From positions 913,230-977,229 of the forward strand of contig NZ_JASJAP010000001.1 of the NCBI RefSeq assembly GCF_030066995.1: a stretch of 64,000 nt of DNA, given 5' to 3'. This DNA comes from Erythrobacter sp. Lineage in GTDB: Bacteria; Pseudomonadota; Alphaproteobacteria; Sphingomonadales; Sphingomonadaceae. Positions 20,071 through 29,597 of this stretch are shown here, one piece after another; within the stretch, counting starts at the first letter, position 1; the number at the start of each line of letters is the position of its first letter. The notes under the pieces are model-generated. The model saw only the letters and a list, made by a program, of their open reading frames with translations, was not told the DNA's origin and ran no database searches. Position numbers and translations under genes: made by a program.

Positions 20071-20753
20071 GCATCGGCCTGCACGCTGTTTCTCATCCGC
20101 TCGCAGCGTAGGGTCTGCACAACGCCGGTCGCGATCATGAATTGCGCCGCGTAATAGGTCGGCCACACGAGAATATCGGGCAGCGGCGCAAGGTCGAGCG
20201 GCCCCATCCGGCTGAAGATCAGCCAATCGCTGACTATGAACAGCAGCGCGCCCAGCCCCACGCGCGACACCGGGAAGCGACTTGTCCAGGCGGTCGCGGC
20301 CATCGCGCCGAGCGATATTGCGTAAACGCCGATCAGCGGGTCACCGCTCAAGGCATAGGCTCCCACGGGCGTTGCAATCAGGAGCAAGGCCCCCAACAGC
20401 TTCCGGTTGCGCGCCGCGTCAGGTTTTCGATTGCGCAAGTAAAGCGCGACGGCGACCCAGTGCGAGGCAAAGAACAAGACCCCGCCCAGCTCGAAATCGA
20501 TCTCCAGCACCGCATCCGCCGCCGCGCTGAGCGCCAGCGCCAGCGTCAGGATCGCGCCGTCCAGTCCTTTGGTTCGGCGCAGAGCGTAAATCGCAAGGAA
20601 GCCTACCCCTGCGCCCTTGAGCAGGATCAACCAGATCCCGCCAATCGCGTTGTTCCACAAAAAGTAATAGGCGACGCCCGCAAGAAGACTGGCCGCAAGC
20701 CAGGGGCGATGCTCGATCAAAGCGCGTCTGGCCAAACCCGATCCCCTTCTCAT
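20067..20753 (-). CDS. YhhN/TMEM86-family membrane protein (putative lysoplasmalogenase)
   Basis: 228 residues with about seven or eight predicted membrane helices, for example LAASLLAGVAYYFL, ILTLALALSAAADAVLEI and VGLGALLFIVSDWLIFS. The spaced acidic residues in SAAADAVLE and the late SDWLIF segment fit the YhhN family, whose mammalian member TMEM86B cleaves the vinyl-ether bond of lysoplasmalogen. The substrate in this bacterium is unknown. It is convergent with gyrA (4-base overlap) and divergent from trmFO. Confidence 0.8.
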   Translation of the reverse strand: MRRGSGLARRALIEHRPWLAASLLAGVAYYFLWNNAIGGIWLILLKGAGVGFLAIYALRRTKGLDGAILTLALALSAAADAVLEIDFELGGVLFFASHWVAVALYLRNRKPDAARNRKLLGALLLIATPVGAYALSGDPLIGVYAISLGAMAATAWTSRFPVSRVGLGALLFIVSDWLIFSRMGPLDLAPLPDILVWPTYYAAQFMIATGVVQTLRCERMRNSVQADA

Positions 20754-20809
20754 GAGCCATCAGCCGACCCTTGCGCGAGGGCTATCACGCAATTACCTCT
20801 CGCGCCATC

Positions 20810-22180
20810 ATGACACACGATGTTCACGTTATCGGCGGCGGGCTCGCCGGGTCCGAAGCCGCCTGGCAGCTCGCGCAGGTCGGCGTCAAGGTTCGGCTCT
20901 CGGAGATGCGGGGGTCCGGTGAGATGACGCCCGCGCATCAGACCGATGGGCTCGCCGAACTCGTTTGCTCCAACTCCTTCCGCTCCGACGACGACACGAA
21001 GAACGCGGTCGGCCTGCTTCATCACGAGATGCGCGCGCTCGACAGTCTCATCATGCGCGCGGGCGAAGTCGCGCGGGTCCCGGCGGGCAGCGCCATGGCG
21101 GTGGATCGCGATGTGTTCTCTCACGAAGTGCAAAGGACGCTGGACCAGCATCCCAATGTCGAGATCTTGCGCGAGCGGATCGACGCTCTTCCACAAAGCG
21201 GTCTTACCATTGTCGCCACCGGGCCTCTTACCGCAGCGAGCCTGGCCCAAAATATTGTCAAGGCGACCGGTGAAGACCGTCTCGCCTTCTTCGACGCGAT
21301 CGCGCCTATCGTCCACCGCGACAGCATCGACATGTCGAAATGCTGGATCCAGTCGCGCTGGAACAAGACCACCGAGGCTTCCAATGAGGACGGCGACTAT
21401 ATCAACTGCCCGATGACCAAGGAGCAGTACCTCGCCTTCCACAAGGGGCTGATCGAGGGCGAAAAGACCGAATTCAAGGAATGGGAGAAGGACACGCCCT
21501 ATTTCGACGGTTGCATGCCGATCGAAGTGATGGCCGAGCGCGGTGTGGAAACGCTGCGCTATGGCCCCATGAAGGGCGTCGGGCTCGACAATCCATACGA
21601 CACCAGCGAAGAGCATCCGCAGGGACGCTGGCCCTACGCCGTGGTGCAACTGCGCCAGGACAACAAGCTGGGCACGCTGTGGAACATGGTCGGCTTTCAG
21701 ACCAAGCTGAAATACGGCGCGCAGGTGGAGCTGTTTCGCACCATCCCGGGCCTTGAGAAAGCAGAGTTTGCTCGGCTGGGCGGGTTGCACCGCAACACAT
21801 TCCTCAATTCCCCGGAAGTTCTTGACCGCCAGCTGCGCCTCAAGGCCGCGCCGCATATCCGGTTTGCGGGGCAAGTGACCGGCTGCGAAGGTTACGTTGA
21901 AAGCGCGGCGATCGGGTTGGTTGCGGGGCTTATGACAGCCAGCGAGCTGGCGGGACGCGACTGGCACCCCCTGCCCGCCTCGACCGCGCTCGGCGCGCTT
22001 CTGAGCCATATTACCGGGGATGCGGACGCGCAGACTTTTCAACCGATGAATGTCAATTTCGGGCTCTTCCCCCCGCTTCACGAGGTGAAGAAGAAACAGC
22101 GCAAGGAAGCCTACACCGCGCGCGCCAAGGCCGATCTCGCCGCGTGGATCAACGCAGCGCACGAACCGGTCGCGGCCTAG
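20810..22180 (+). CDS. trmFO: Folate-dependent tRNA m5U54 methyltransferase TrmFO
   Basis: A 456-residue FAD enzyme that makes 5-methyluridine (ribothymidine) at position 54 of the tRNA T-loop using methylenetetrahydrofolate. The FAD-binding [10 protein letters not shown] follows the start, and [16 protein letters not shown] plus [18 protein letters not shown] are family signatures. The catalytic Cys region CSNSFRSDD is present. The ATG at 20810 ([11 protein letters not shown]) is chosen; the frame is open 13 codons further without family support. The C-terminal RAKADLAAW is normal. Confidence 0.95.
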   Translation: MTHDVHVIGGGLAGSEAAWQLAQVGVKVRLSEMRGSGEMTPAHQTDGLAELVCSNSFRSDDDTKNAVGLLHHEMRALDSLIMRAGEVARVPAGSAMAVDRDVFSHEVQRTLDQHPNVEILRERIDALPQSGLTIVATGPLTAASLAQNIVKATGEDRLAFFDAIAPIVHRDSIDMSKCWIQSRWNKTTEASNEDGDYINCPMTKEQYLAFHKGLIEGEKTEFKEWEKDTPYFDGCMPIEVMAERGVETLRYGPMKGVGLDNPYDTSEEHPQGRWPYAVVQLRQDNKLGTLWNMVGFQTKLKYGAQVELFRTIPGLEKAEFARLGGLHRNTFLNSPEVLDRQLRLKAAPHIRFAGQVTGCEGYVESAAIGLVAGLMTASELAGRDWHPLPASTALGALLSHITGDADAQTFQPMNVNFGLFPPLHEVKKKQRKEAYTARAKADLAAWINAAHEPVAA

Positions 22181-22187
22181 GTCAAGG

Positions 22188-22652
22188 TCAGCACTTGCAC
22201 GCAGGCTTTGGCGCGGCGCGTTTGGGCGCTGTGGTGGCAAACTCGGCCGGTGTCAGCCGGTCATCGCCATCCGCGTCCGCGCCTTCGAAGCGGTTGACCG
22301 TCGCGACCGCCCATTCCTCGAACGTCAGCAGATTGTTGCCATCGACATCGAGCTTGCGAAACGCGTCCGACCGGGTCGAGAGCATTTCGTTGCGCGTGAT
22401 GATACGATCGCGATCGCGGTCGTAGCGAAAGAAGCGCTTTTCCTCACGCGTCAGAGCGCTCGCCTCGGGCGGTTCCGGACCTTCCAGATCGGCAGGATCG
22501 GCGATTGGCAGCTCTTCGGGCAAAGGTGCAGCCTCTTCGGGCTCGGGCGGTGGCGGAGCCAGTTCTTCCACCTGCGCGCGGCCCTGCCACCAAAACACAC
22601 CCACGCCCGCCAGGATCAGCCCGACGAACACCCCAAGCACTGTCTGCCGCAT
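22188..22652 (-). CDS. Membrane-anchored EF-hand protein
   Basis: 154 residues. An N-terminal membrane segment (about 5-22, LGVFVGLILAGVGVFWW) is followed by a Pro/Glu-rich spacer (30-65). Then come three EF-hand-like calcium loops: D78-D80-D82...E89, D102-D104-N106...E113 and D126-D128-D130...E137. Loops 2 and 3 fit the consensus well; loop 1 is weaker (Ile at the central position follows three Asp/Arg pairs). It ends in CKC. It probably projects into the periplasm and binds Ca2+; no enzymatic domain is seen. Convergent with trmFO, 7 bases apart. Confidence 0.82.
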   Translation of the reverse strand: MRQTVLGVFVGLILAGVGVFWWQGRAQVEELAPPPPEPEEAAPLPEELPIADPADLEGPEPPEASALTREEKRFFRYDRDRDRIITRNEMLSTRSDAFRKLDVDGNNLLTFEEWAVATVNRFEGADADGDDRLTPAEFATTAPKRAAPKPACKC

Positions 22653-22701
22653 TGTATTCGACCCCTCTGCGTCCCATCCCAGGATCGAAACATAGCGGCT
22701 T

Positions 22702-23364
22702 TCAACGCCCTAACAAGCCAGCGCGCAGCGCCACCAGCGCCGCGCCCCGCCCGGCCAACAGCGGAGCACCGCCCGCCTTGAGCGCGCGGTCCGCCAGCGC
22801 GCCAAGGATGGCGACCCCGCGTAGCGGTGATGGTAGCCGGGCTGGGCGAGGCAGGTCGGCTCCGAGCGAAAGCAGTGTTTTGCGCTCGTTCTCGTCCTCT
22901 ATACGGCTGGCTGCGTCCGCCACCGCCCACAGCCGCCCCGCGGCTCTTACGTTTTCGGCGACGCGCTCGTCGAGCTGCGCAAGAGTGGCCAGGTCCGCCA
23001 GCGCCTGTGCGCGGCCCTCGGCAAATTCCATCGCGGCCTCACGCGGCAGCGGCGGCTCTTCCAGCATCCGCTCCCAGCCATCGATCAGGGCGACAAGCCC
23101 GCTTTCGCGCCCGGACCAAAGCTCCCCGAGCGAATCGAGCACCGGATCCCCGCGCGGCCTATCGCTCACGGCCATCCCTAACGCATCGCGCCACCAGGCC
23201 AGCCGCATCTGCCCCAGCATCGGCTCCGTCGAGGCGGACACTAGGCGCCCAAGCCGGGCATCGAACTCAAGAAGTGTGGTTAACGCCCCGCGCACACTTT
23301 GCGGCGTATGAGCAAGCGCCAAACGCGCTTCGTCCGGGAGAGGTTCGGATAACTCGGGAGCCAT
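22702..23364 (-). CDS. Squalene/phytoene-synthase-like protein without the Asp-rich motifs
   Basis: 220 residues from the ATG at 23362-23364; a TTG at 23403 is possible. The segment LGQMRLAWWRDAL is the hallmark of the squalene/phytoene synthase superfamily, and the helical length fits. The DxxxD motifs that bind prenyl diphosphate in true synthases are not present: the first site reads LLEFDARLGRLV. It is closer to the NDUFAF6-like branch, whose mitochondrial member helps assemble respiratory complex I. Function here is uncertain. Confidence 0.72.
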   Translation of the reverse strand: MAPELSEPLPDEARLALAHTPQSVRGALTTLLEFDARLGRLVSASTEPMLGQMRLAWWRDALGMAVSDRPRGDPVLDSLGELWSGRESGLVALIDGWERMLEEPPLPREAAMEFAEGRAQALADLATLAQLDERVAENVRAAGRLWAVADAASRIEDENERKTLLSLGADLPRPARLPSPLRGVAILGALADRALKAGGAPLLAGRGAALVALRAGLLGR

Positions 23365-23457
23365 AGAGCGCGCGGATACGCGTCGATTGGAAGGGTTTGT
23401 CAAGCCGGTTGTCCAATCGCGGGACGATGGCCCCGGTTAGGGGCTTCCAACAGGGCT

Positions 23458-23472
23458 TTAAGCGTTTCTTAA
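23458..23472 (+). promoter_or_regulatory. CtrA-type binding box
   Basis: TTAA-GCGTTTC-TTAA followed by C matches the TTAA-N7-TTAA consensus of the cell-cycle regulator CtrA perfectly. It lies 107 bases before the ATG of the TadG-like gene, in the 214-base gap after the squalene-synthase-like gene. No other feature is visible in that gap. Confidence 0.65.
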
Positions 23473-23578
23473 CGACGTCGCTTCGGATTTCGATAACCAG
23501 CCATCGTCTAAGGCCCGCAATGCAGATGTGTGTACGGGCGCTATGTCGCGCCGAAACGGGGCAAAGGACAGTCACCGC

Positions 23579-25597
23579 ATGAGCCAGCCAGAGCAAATCC
23601 CGGCAGACTATCGGGGCGGATTTCTGAAGGCGCTTCTTACGGATGCGTCAGCCAACACCCTAGCCATTGGCGCAGCGTCCATGGTGCCATTGCTCGCCAT
23701 GGTCGGGGGCGCCGTCGATGCGAGCCGCTTCTACATGGCCGAGACCCGCTTGCAAGCGGCCTGCGACGCCGGCGCGCTGGCGGCGCGCCGGGCCATGGAC
23801 GATCTCGCCTTCTCGGCCGAGCACAGACGGATCGGCGAGCGGTTCTTCAAGCAGAACTTCGAAGACGGCATGTTTGGCGTGACAGACCAGAACACGGTCT
23901 ATGCCGGCACTGCGGACGGCGAAGTTCAGGGGACCGCATCCGCGGTCATGCCCACCAGCCTCATGGGAATGTTCGGCTACGAAGAGTTCAATCTGTCGGT
24001 CGACTGCACCGCCGACATCAATATCTCGAACACCGACATCATGTTCGTGCTCGACGTCACCGGCTCGATGGCGTGCAACCCGTCGGGCGGAAGCTGCAAT
24101 TCGGGCAGCACCTCGAAGATCCAGGGTCTGCGCGAAGCGGTGATGACCTTCTACGAAACCGTGGCGGACGCGACGTCACCCAGGGCTCAGGTGCGCTATG
24201 GTGCGGTGCCCTACTCGTACAACGTGAATGTCGGGGCCGAGCTGGTCGCCGCCGATCCGAGTTGGATGGCCGAGGACGCGGTTTTCCAGTCACGCTGGGC
24301 GAAGTTCGAAGAAAAGCAGGAATGGGTCGAGATCGGTCAGCAGATCACCGACATCGACAACCGCAGGTCAGAAGACGATATCGGCTTTGAACTCCAGTCG
24401 GAGACGACAGCCTCTTCACGCTCAGCGTGCGCCGCACTCGAGCCCGCAGCGTTCACGGACGAGGTGCAGACCAATCTCGGGCTTCACCAGGGGCAGAACG
24501 GAACCCGCACCGAAGGCAATTTCCGCTACACCGAATACGACGACGATAACGAGACACTGTGGCGCGGCGAGCCGCGTTCCATCTACAACGATGGCGGTCG
24601 GTGCCGCGTTGGCTGGGACATCTACGAATACCGGGCCGATGTGACCTTCGAGGTCGTCGAAGAGCTGCAGAACATGGGCATCCAGTTCGACGAGTGGATT
24701 TACGATCGGGTCGACACCGCCAATCCGCCCGGAGCCAGCAACCCCCCCGGGTCGCCTCCCGGATGGGAATCGATCGATTTGACCACGCTGTACGACGCCA
24801 CGCCGACGGTCGATCTTCCGATCGGCAGCAACGGAGCGATGCAGAGCTACACCTGGGACGGCTGCATTGAAGAGGCGCAAACGGTGGCCGCATCCTCCTT
24901 CGATCCCATCCCGGTGGGAGCGTTGGATATGAACATCAACCTGGTGCCGGATTCGCAGGCTTCGCGCTGGAAACCCATGCTGAGCCGCGCCGTATGGCGG
25001 CGTCGCAACAACAGCGGCAGCACACGCAGCCCGGTCCCGTCCAGTGTTCGCTCAAGCCAGAGCAGGCCTTCCTATCGCTGCCCCACACCCGCGTTCCGCC
25101 TTGAGGAGCTCTCGCGCACGGACATGCAGAACTATGTCAACAGCCTGTCTGCGGGCGGGAACACCTATCACGACATCGGCATGCTCTGGGGAGCGCGCTT
25201 CATCACGCCGCGCGGGATTTTCGCCGCGGACAACGTGGCTGCTCCCAATGGAGAATCCATCGCGCGTCACATCGTCTTCATGACCGATGGTGCGCTTGTG
25301 CCGCGCAACAACATCTACTCCACCTACGGTATCGAGTGGTACGACCGGTATGTCACGGGCAATGGCAGCAACAGCCGTCAATACAGCCGTCACGCCGAGC
25401 GTTTCCAGGCCGCCTGTCGTCTGGCGCGGCAGGAGAATATCTCGGTCTGGGTGGTCGCTTTCGGGACGACCCTGACGCAGAACCTCATCGACTGCGCCAC
25501 GCCCGGTCGCGCCTTCTCGGCAAGCGATTCCGCTGAACTCGAAGAGCAGTTCACGAAGATCGCGCAGAAGATCGCTGCCCTCAGGCTGACCCAGTAA
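23579..25597 (+). CDS. TadG-like pilus/secretion protein with von Willebrand A domain
   Basis: 672 residues. The N-terminal part (NTLAIGAASMVPLLAMVGGAVDASRFYMAETRLQAACDAGALAARRAM) is a single hydrophobic anchor with the TadG/Flp pilus-assembly N-terminal pattern. A von Willebrand A domain follows, with a MIDAS-like FVLDVTGSMA near residue 158; it uses DxTGS, a variant of DxSxS. Late motifs IVFMTDGA and ISVWVVAFGTTL complete the fold. TadG-type proteins act at the cell envelope with Tad (tight adherence) pili. The start at 23579 is preferred; ATG at 23543 is an alternative. First gene of a three-gene operon. Confidence 0.85.
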   Translation: MSQPEQIPADYRGGFLKALLTDASANTLAIGAASMVPLLAMVGGAVDASRFYMAETRLQAACDAGALAARRAMDDLAFSAEHRRIGERFFKQNFEDGMFGVTDQNTVYAGTADGEVQGTASAVMPTSLMGMFGYEEFNLSVDCTADINISNTDIMFVLDVTGSMACNPSGGSCNSGSTSKIQGLREAVMTFYETVADATSPRAQVRYGAVPYSYNVNVGAELVAADPSWMAEDAVFQSRWAKFEEKQEWVEIGQQITDIDNRRSEDDIGFELQSETTASSRSACAALEPAAFTDEVQTNLGLHQGQNGTRTEGNFRYTEYDDDNETLWRGEPRSIYNDGGRCRVGWDIYEYRADVTFEVVEELQNMGIQFDEWIYDRVDTANPPGASNPPGSPPGWESIDLTTLYDATPTVDLPIGSNGAMQSYTWDGCIEEAQTVAASSFDPIPVGALDMNINLVPDSQASRWKPMLSRAVWRRRNNSGSTRSPVPSSVRSSQSRPSYRCPTPAFRLEELSRTDMQNYVNSLSAGGNTYHDIGMLWGARFITPRGIFAADNVAAPNGESIARHIVFMTDGALVPRNNIYSTYGIEWYDRYVTGNGSNSRQYSRHAERFQAACRLARQENISVWVVAFGTTLTQNLIDCATPGRAFSASDSAELEEQFTKIAQKIAALRLTQ

Positions 25598-25607
25598 AGG
25601 ACAGATC

Positions 25608-26192
25608 ATGCGGAAACGGCTTTGTAAGGACGATGATGGCGTCACGCTGGTGGAATTCGCGTTCGTGGCCCCAGTGCTGATCCTCATGTTGATGGGCATC
25701 TTCGACATGGCCCACACTCAATACACCAGCGCGATGATGAACGGGACGATGCAGGCCGCCGGGCGTGACCTGACCCTGGAAAGCGCCGGAAGCCGGGTGT
25801 CCGATATCGACCAGCTCGTTATTGATCGGGTCCGCACGGTTGTGCCGGGCAGCGCGACAATCCAGCTTGAGAAGCTCTCGCACTACGAATTCAGCGATAT
25901 CGGCGAAGCGGAGGAGTATGACGACGACAACGGCGACGGCGTTTGCAACAATAACGAAGTTTTCATCGACGCGAACGCCAACGGCCAGTGGGACTCCAAT
26001 CGCGGCGCGCAGGGTATTGGCGGCGCGCGCGACGCGGTGCTCTACACCGCGGTCGTCAGTTACAAACGGCTTTTCCCGATGTACAGCGTTGCCGGGATGC
26101 CGCAGGATGTGACCCTGCGCGCCTCGACGGTCTTGCGCAACCAGCCCTACGACGAACAAAAAATGATCTCGGTTCAGGGGAATTGCCCATGA
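25608..26192 (+). CDS. TadE-like pseudopilin
   Basis: 194 residues. After a short basic leader, DDGVTLVEFAFVAPVLILMLMGIFDMAH matches the TadE signature: a Glu at position +5 of a pilin-like hydrophobic segment, processed by a TadV-type prepilin peptidase in known systems. The remainder is a soluble domain with an Asp-rich patch (EYDDDNGDGVCNNNEVFIDANANGQWD) resembling a calcium-binding loop. It starts 10 bases after the TadG-like gene and overlaps the next gene by ATGA. Confidence 0.85.
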   Translation: MRKRLCKDDDGVTLVEFAFVAPVLILMLMGIFDMAHTQYTSAMMNGTMQAAGRDLTLESAGSRVSDIDQLVIDRVRTVVPGSATIQLEKLSHYEFSDIGEAEEYDDDNGDGVCNNNEVFIDANANGQWDSNRGAQGIGGARDAVLYTAVVSYKRLFPMYSVAGMPQDVTLRASTVLRNQPYDEQKMISVQGNCP

Positions 26193-26935
26193 TCGCGCGC
26201 TTCATTGCACACCGTGATCGCCCTGCCGATCCCGTGATCGCAGCGCCAGGGGGCGCGGCCGCGAATAAGCCCGTCTGGAAATGGTTCGGGCGCCGCTTGG
26301 CACAGGCGCAATCGGGCATAGCCCTGACCGAGTTTGCCTTTACCGCGCCGATCGTGCTTTCGCTCGGCCTGATGGGTTCGGAGACCGCCTACTACACGAT
26401 AACCCACATGCAGATCAGTCAGATCGCGATGCAGGTCGCGGACAACACATCGCGTGTGGGCGAAGCCAGCGAGCTTCAGGCGAAGCGCGTGTTCGAGGAC
26501 GATATCAATTCCTCCCTCGTCGGCGCCGAAAAGGCGGGCGACAGGATTGGCCTGTTCGATCACGGACGCGTGATTGTTTCCAGCCTTCAACGCAACGCCG
26601 ATAATGGACAGTGGATCGCGTGGCAGCGTTGTCGCGGCGCAAAACCGTTCGATTCCAGCTATGGAGTGGAAGGCACTGGCGCCAGCGGCACCTCCTTTCA
26701 AGGAATGGGTGAGCCGGGAGAGGAAATCCAGGCTGCGGCGGGAACGGCTGTCATGTTTGTAGAGGTCTCCTACGATTATCAGTCTCTGACCCCGTTCGAT
26801 TTTCTTGATGGCAACGAAATCCGCTACACCGCCGCGTTCAACGTGCGCGACGAGCGCGACCTCGCGGGGCTTTATCAAACCAATCCACCAACAGGTGTCG
26901 CCCGGTGCAACGTCTATCAGGCGGGTCGGCCCTGA
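26189..26935 (+). CDS. Second TadE-like pseudopilin
   Basis: 248 residues from the ATG that overlaps the preceding stop (26189). An unusually long cytoplasmic leader of about 45 residues precedes the pilin-like segment QSGIALTEFAFTAPIVLSLGLMGSETAYY, which has the same xxxLTEFAF pattern as the first TadE protein. A soluble domain with two Cys residues follows. A longer frame from 25988 runs inside the previous gene and is rejected. The other tad genes (ATPase, secretin, prepilin peptidase) are not in this window. Confidence 0.82.
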   Translation: MIARFIAHRDRPADPVIAAPGGAAANKPVWKWFGRRLAQAQSGIALTEFAFTAPIVLSLGLMGSETAYYTITHMQISQIAMQVADNTSRVGEASELQAKRVFEDDINSSLVGAEKAGDRIGLFDHGRVIVSSLQRNADNGQWIAWQRCRGAKPFDSSYGVEGTGASGTSFQGMGEPGEEIQAAAGTAVMFVEVSYDYQSLTPFDFLDGNEIRYTAAFNVRDERDLAGLYQTNPPTGVARCNVYQAGRP

Positions 26936-26986
26936 GCTTGCCTGTTACCTGACTTCGGTCCTGCCTCATTTCGCCGGTCGGCCCGA

Positions 26987-28348
26987 CTAGACGTAGCACA
27001 CCTTCTTGACCGCCTCGATGATCCGGGCGGTGTCAATGATCGCCATGTTCTCAAGATTGGCTGCGTAAGGCAGCGGGACGTCCTCATTGCAGACCCGCAG
27101 AACCGGCGCGTCAAGGTCGTCGAAGCCGTCCTCCATGCAGATCGCGACCACTTCGCTGGCGATGGAGCAGGTCGGCCAACCCTCTTCGGCGATGACGAGG
27201 CGGTTGGTCTTGGCAAGGCTCGTGAGAATGGCATCCCGGTCTAGCGGACGCAGGGTGCGAAGGTCGATCACTTCGGCGTCGATACCCTCGCCCGCAAGCG
27301 TTTCCGCCGCCTCCAGCGCGAGGCCGACTCCGATCGAATAGCTCACGATGGTGACGTCCGAGCCTTCGCGCATGATCCGCGCCTTGCCGATCGGAAGGAC
27401 GTGATCGTCAAGATCGGGCACGTCGAAACTGCGTCCGTAGACAAGCTCGTTTTCGAGGAAGACGACCGGGTCTTCGCAGCGGATCGCGGCTTTCAGCAAA
27501 CCCTTTGCGTCAGAGCTGTCGTAAGGCGCGATCACGATGAGGCCGGGAACGCTGGCGTACCAGGGTCCGTAATTCTGCGAGTGCTGCGCACCGACCCGGC
27601 TTGCCGCGCCGTTGGGGCCGCGGAACACCACTGGGCAGCGCATCTGGCCGCCCGACATGTAGTTCGTCTTGGCCGCCGAGTTCACGATATGGTCGATGGC
27701 CTGCATCGCGAAATTGAAGGTCATGAATTCGACAATCGGCCTAAGCCCCCCCATTGCCGCGCCCGTGCCGATGCCAGCAAACCCGTATTCGGTGATGGGC
27801 GTATCGATCACCCGCTTGGGGCCGAACTCGTCGAGCAAGCCCTGCGTGACCTTATAGGCGCCCTGGTATTCGGCGACTTCCTCGCCCATCACGAAGACCC
27901 TCGGGTCCGCGCGCATTTCCTCGGCCATCGCGTCGCGCAGAGCCTCGCGCACCGAGATCGACGTGACGCTTGTGTCCGCAGGCACCTCGGGGGCAGCGGC
28001 GGGCGTCGCACTCACGGGCGTCTCATCCGTCGGCGCAGGTGCCGGTGCCGGCGTTGGTGCGGGAGTGGGCGCTGGTGTGGGAGCCGAGGCGGGTGAGGCT
28101 TCCTCGCCCTCCCCATCAAGCATCGCGATGACGGTGCCGACCGCGACATTTTCGGTGCCCTCGGCGATCACGATCTTGGAGAGGACGCCTTCATCGATGG
28201 CCTCGAATTCCATCGTCGCCTTGTCGGTCTCGATCTCGGCAATGATATCGCCCGGCTCGATGGGATCGCCTTCAGCCTTGAGCCACTTGGCAAGCGTTCC
28301 TTCTTCCATGGTCGGCGAGAGAGCGGGCATCTTGAGTTCGATCGCCAT
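26987..28348 (-). CDS. pdhB: Pyruvate dehydrogenase E1 beta with N-terminal lipoyl domain
   Basis: 453 residues. A lipoyl domain (about 1-78, modified Lys K43 in [11 protein letters not shown]) is joined by a flexible Ala-Pro-Thr linker (about 85-110, several APTP repeats, low-complexity DNA at about 28030-28090) to a transketolase-type E1 beta domain (about 130-453). The latter has [14 protein letters not shown] and the TPP-linked EYGFAGIG region. The alpha-beta partner is pdhA, whose stop lies 3 bases upstream. The fused lipoyl domain is typical of alphaproteobacteria such as rhizobia and Zymomonas. It converts pyruvate to acetyl-CoA with E2 and E3. Confidence 0.95.
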   Translation of the reverse strand: MAIELKMPALSPTMEEGTLAKWLKAEGDPIEPGDIIAEIETDKATMEFEAIDEGVLSKIVIAEGTENVAVGTVIAMLDGEGEEASPASAPTPAPTPAPTPAPAPAPTDETPVSATPAAAPEVPADTSVTSISVREALRDAMAEEMRADPRVFVMGEEVAEYQGAYKVTQGLLDEFGPKRVIDTPITEYGFAGIGTGAAMGGLRPIVEFMTFNFAMQAIDHIVNSAAKTNYMSGGQMRCPVVFRGPNGAASRVGAQHSQNYGPWYASVPGLIVIAPYDSSDAKGLLKAAIRCEDPVVFLENELVYGRSFDVPDLDDHVLPIGKARIMREGSDVTIVSYSIGVGLALEAAETLAGEGIDAEVIDLRTLRPLDRDAILTSLAKTNRLVIAEEGWPTCSIASEVVAICMEDGFDDLDAPVLRVCNEDVPLPYAANLENMAIIDTARIIEAVKKVCYV

Positions 28349-28351
28349 GGC

Positions 28352-29428
28352 TCAGTATTCTCCCACCAGCACGTCGGTGTAGAGCTCGGAAGGCTCGGGC
28401 TCGGGCGAATTCTCGGCGAAGTCCGCCGCCTCTGCGACGCGCGCGCGGATCGCCTTGTCGATGGCCTTTAGCTCTTCCTCGGTCTTGCCGCCTTCGATCA
28501 GGGTCTTCTTGAGGCCCTCGATCGGATCGTGATGGTCACGCTGCTCCTGAACCTCGTCGCGCGTGCGATACTTGGCGGGGTCGGACATGGAGTGCCCGCG
28601 ATAGCGATAGGTGTTGAGCTCCATCAGAACCGGGCCCTTGCCCTCGCGCACATGCTTGAAAGCGACTTCGGCGGCCGCGCGCACTTCGAGAACGTCCATC
28701 CCGTTCACTTCCATGCCGGGGATCCGGAAGGAGGTGCCGCGGCGATAGAAACGTGTCTCAGCCGACGAGCGGGCGGTCGATGTGCCCATGGCGTATTGGT
28801 TATCCTCGACCACGAAAACTATGGGAAGGTTCCAGAGCGCGGCCATGTTGAAGGTCTCGTAGACTTGACCCTGGTTCGCCGCGCCATCGCCGAAATAGGC
28901 AAGGCACAGGCCGCCATCCTCGTTATACTGGTGCGCCAGGGCGAGACCGCCGCCAAGCGCCACCTGCGCGCCGACAATGCCGTGCCCGCCGTAAAACTTG
29001 TGCTCGGTCGAGAACATGTGCATCGACCCGCCCTTGCCTTTGGAGATTCCGACCTCACGACCCGTCAGTTCGGCCATGATCACCTTGGGATCGATGCCGT
29101 AGGCGAGCATATGGCCGTGGTCGCGATAGCCGGTGATGACGCTGTCCTTGTCGTTATCCAGCGCGGATTGCAGGCCAATCGCGACCGCTTCCTGGCCGAT
29201 ATACAGGTGGCAGAACCCACCGATCAGCCCCAGGCCGTAAAGCTGGCCCGCCTTCTCCTCAAACCGGCGGATGAGCAGCATCTGTTCATAGAATTGCAAC
29301 ATCTGCTCTTCGCTTGCCTCGAAGCGTTTCGCCTTCTCGAACGCATCCTGAAGCGAATGAAGGATGAAGTCCGGGTCGTCGGATGGCGCGATTGGATCGG
29401 TATCAGAGGAATTGGACGGCTTGGCCAT
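28352..29428 (-). CDS. pdhA: Pyruvate dehydrogenase E1 alpha
   Basis: 358 residues. The TPP-binding motif GDGAANQGQVYETFNMAALWNLP is intact, as is the phosphorylation-loop-like region YRYRGHSMSDPAKYRT. The ATG at 29426-29428 (MAKPSNSSD) is chosen. The frame continues to 29539 from an unlikely upstream start. With PdhB it forms the alpha2-beta2 E1 that decarboxylates pyruvate and reductively acetylates lipoyl groups. It is the first gene of pdhAB; 169 bases separate it from the ftsB-like gene upstream. Confidence 0.95.
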   Translation of the reverse strand: MAKPSNSSDTDPIAPSDDPDFILHSLQDAFEKAKRFEASEEQMLQFYEQMLLIRRFEEKAGQLYGLGLIGGFCHLYIGQEAVAIGLQSALDNDKDSVITGYRDHGHMLAYGIDPKVIMAELTGREVGISKGKGGSMHMFSTEHKFYGGHGIVGAQVALGGGLALAHQYNEDGGLCLAYFGDGAANQGQVYETFNMAALWNLPIVFVVEDNQYAMGTSTARSSAETRFYRRGTSFRIPGMEVNGMDVLEVRAAAEVAFKHVREGKGPVLMELNTYRYRGHSMSDPAKYRTRDEVQEQRDHHDPIEGLKKTLIEGGKTEEELKAIDKAIRARVAEAADFAENSPEPEPSELYTDVLVGEY

Positions 29429-29597
29429 GGCGGTGATCCCTTCAAGACCGAGCGCCGGGCGCACCAGAGTAACTGGCGCCGGGTCGCTCAGCGTTCCCAT
29501 TTCGCGGCCCGCTTTGAACCATGCGCGCGCAAGACGCAACGCAAAGCGTTGCTGCGCAAGGCCAAAAATGTGTTGCGATTGAGCGCTCTTGCGCGGC

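Noticed and set aside
28030..28095. Tandem-looking GC-rich repeat as a minisatellite or CRISPR-like array
   Set aside because: It encodes the Ala-Pro-Thr linker of PdhB in frame, which explains the repetition.
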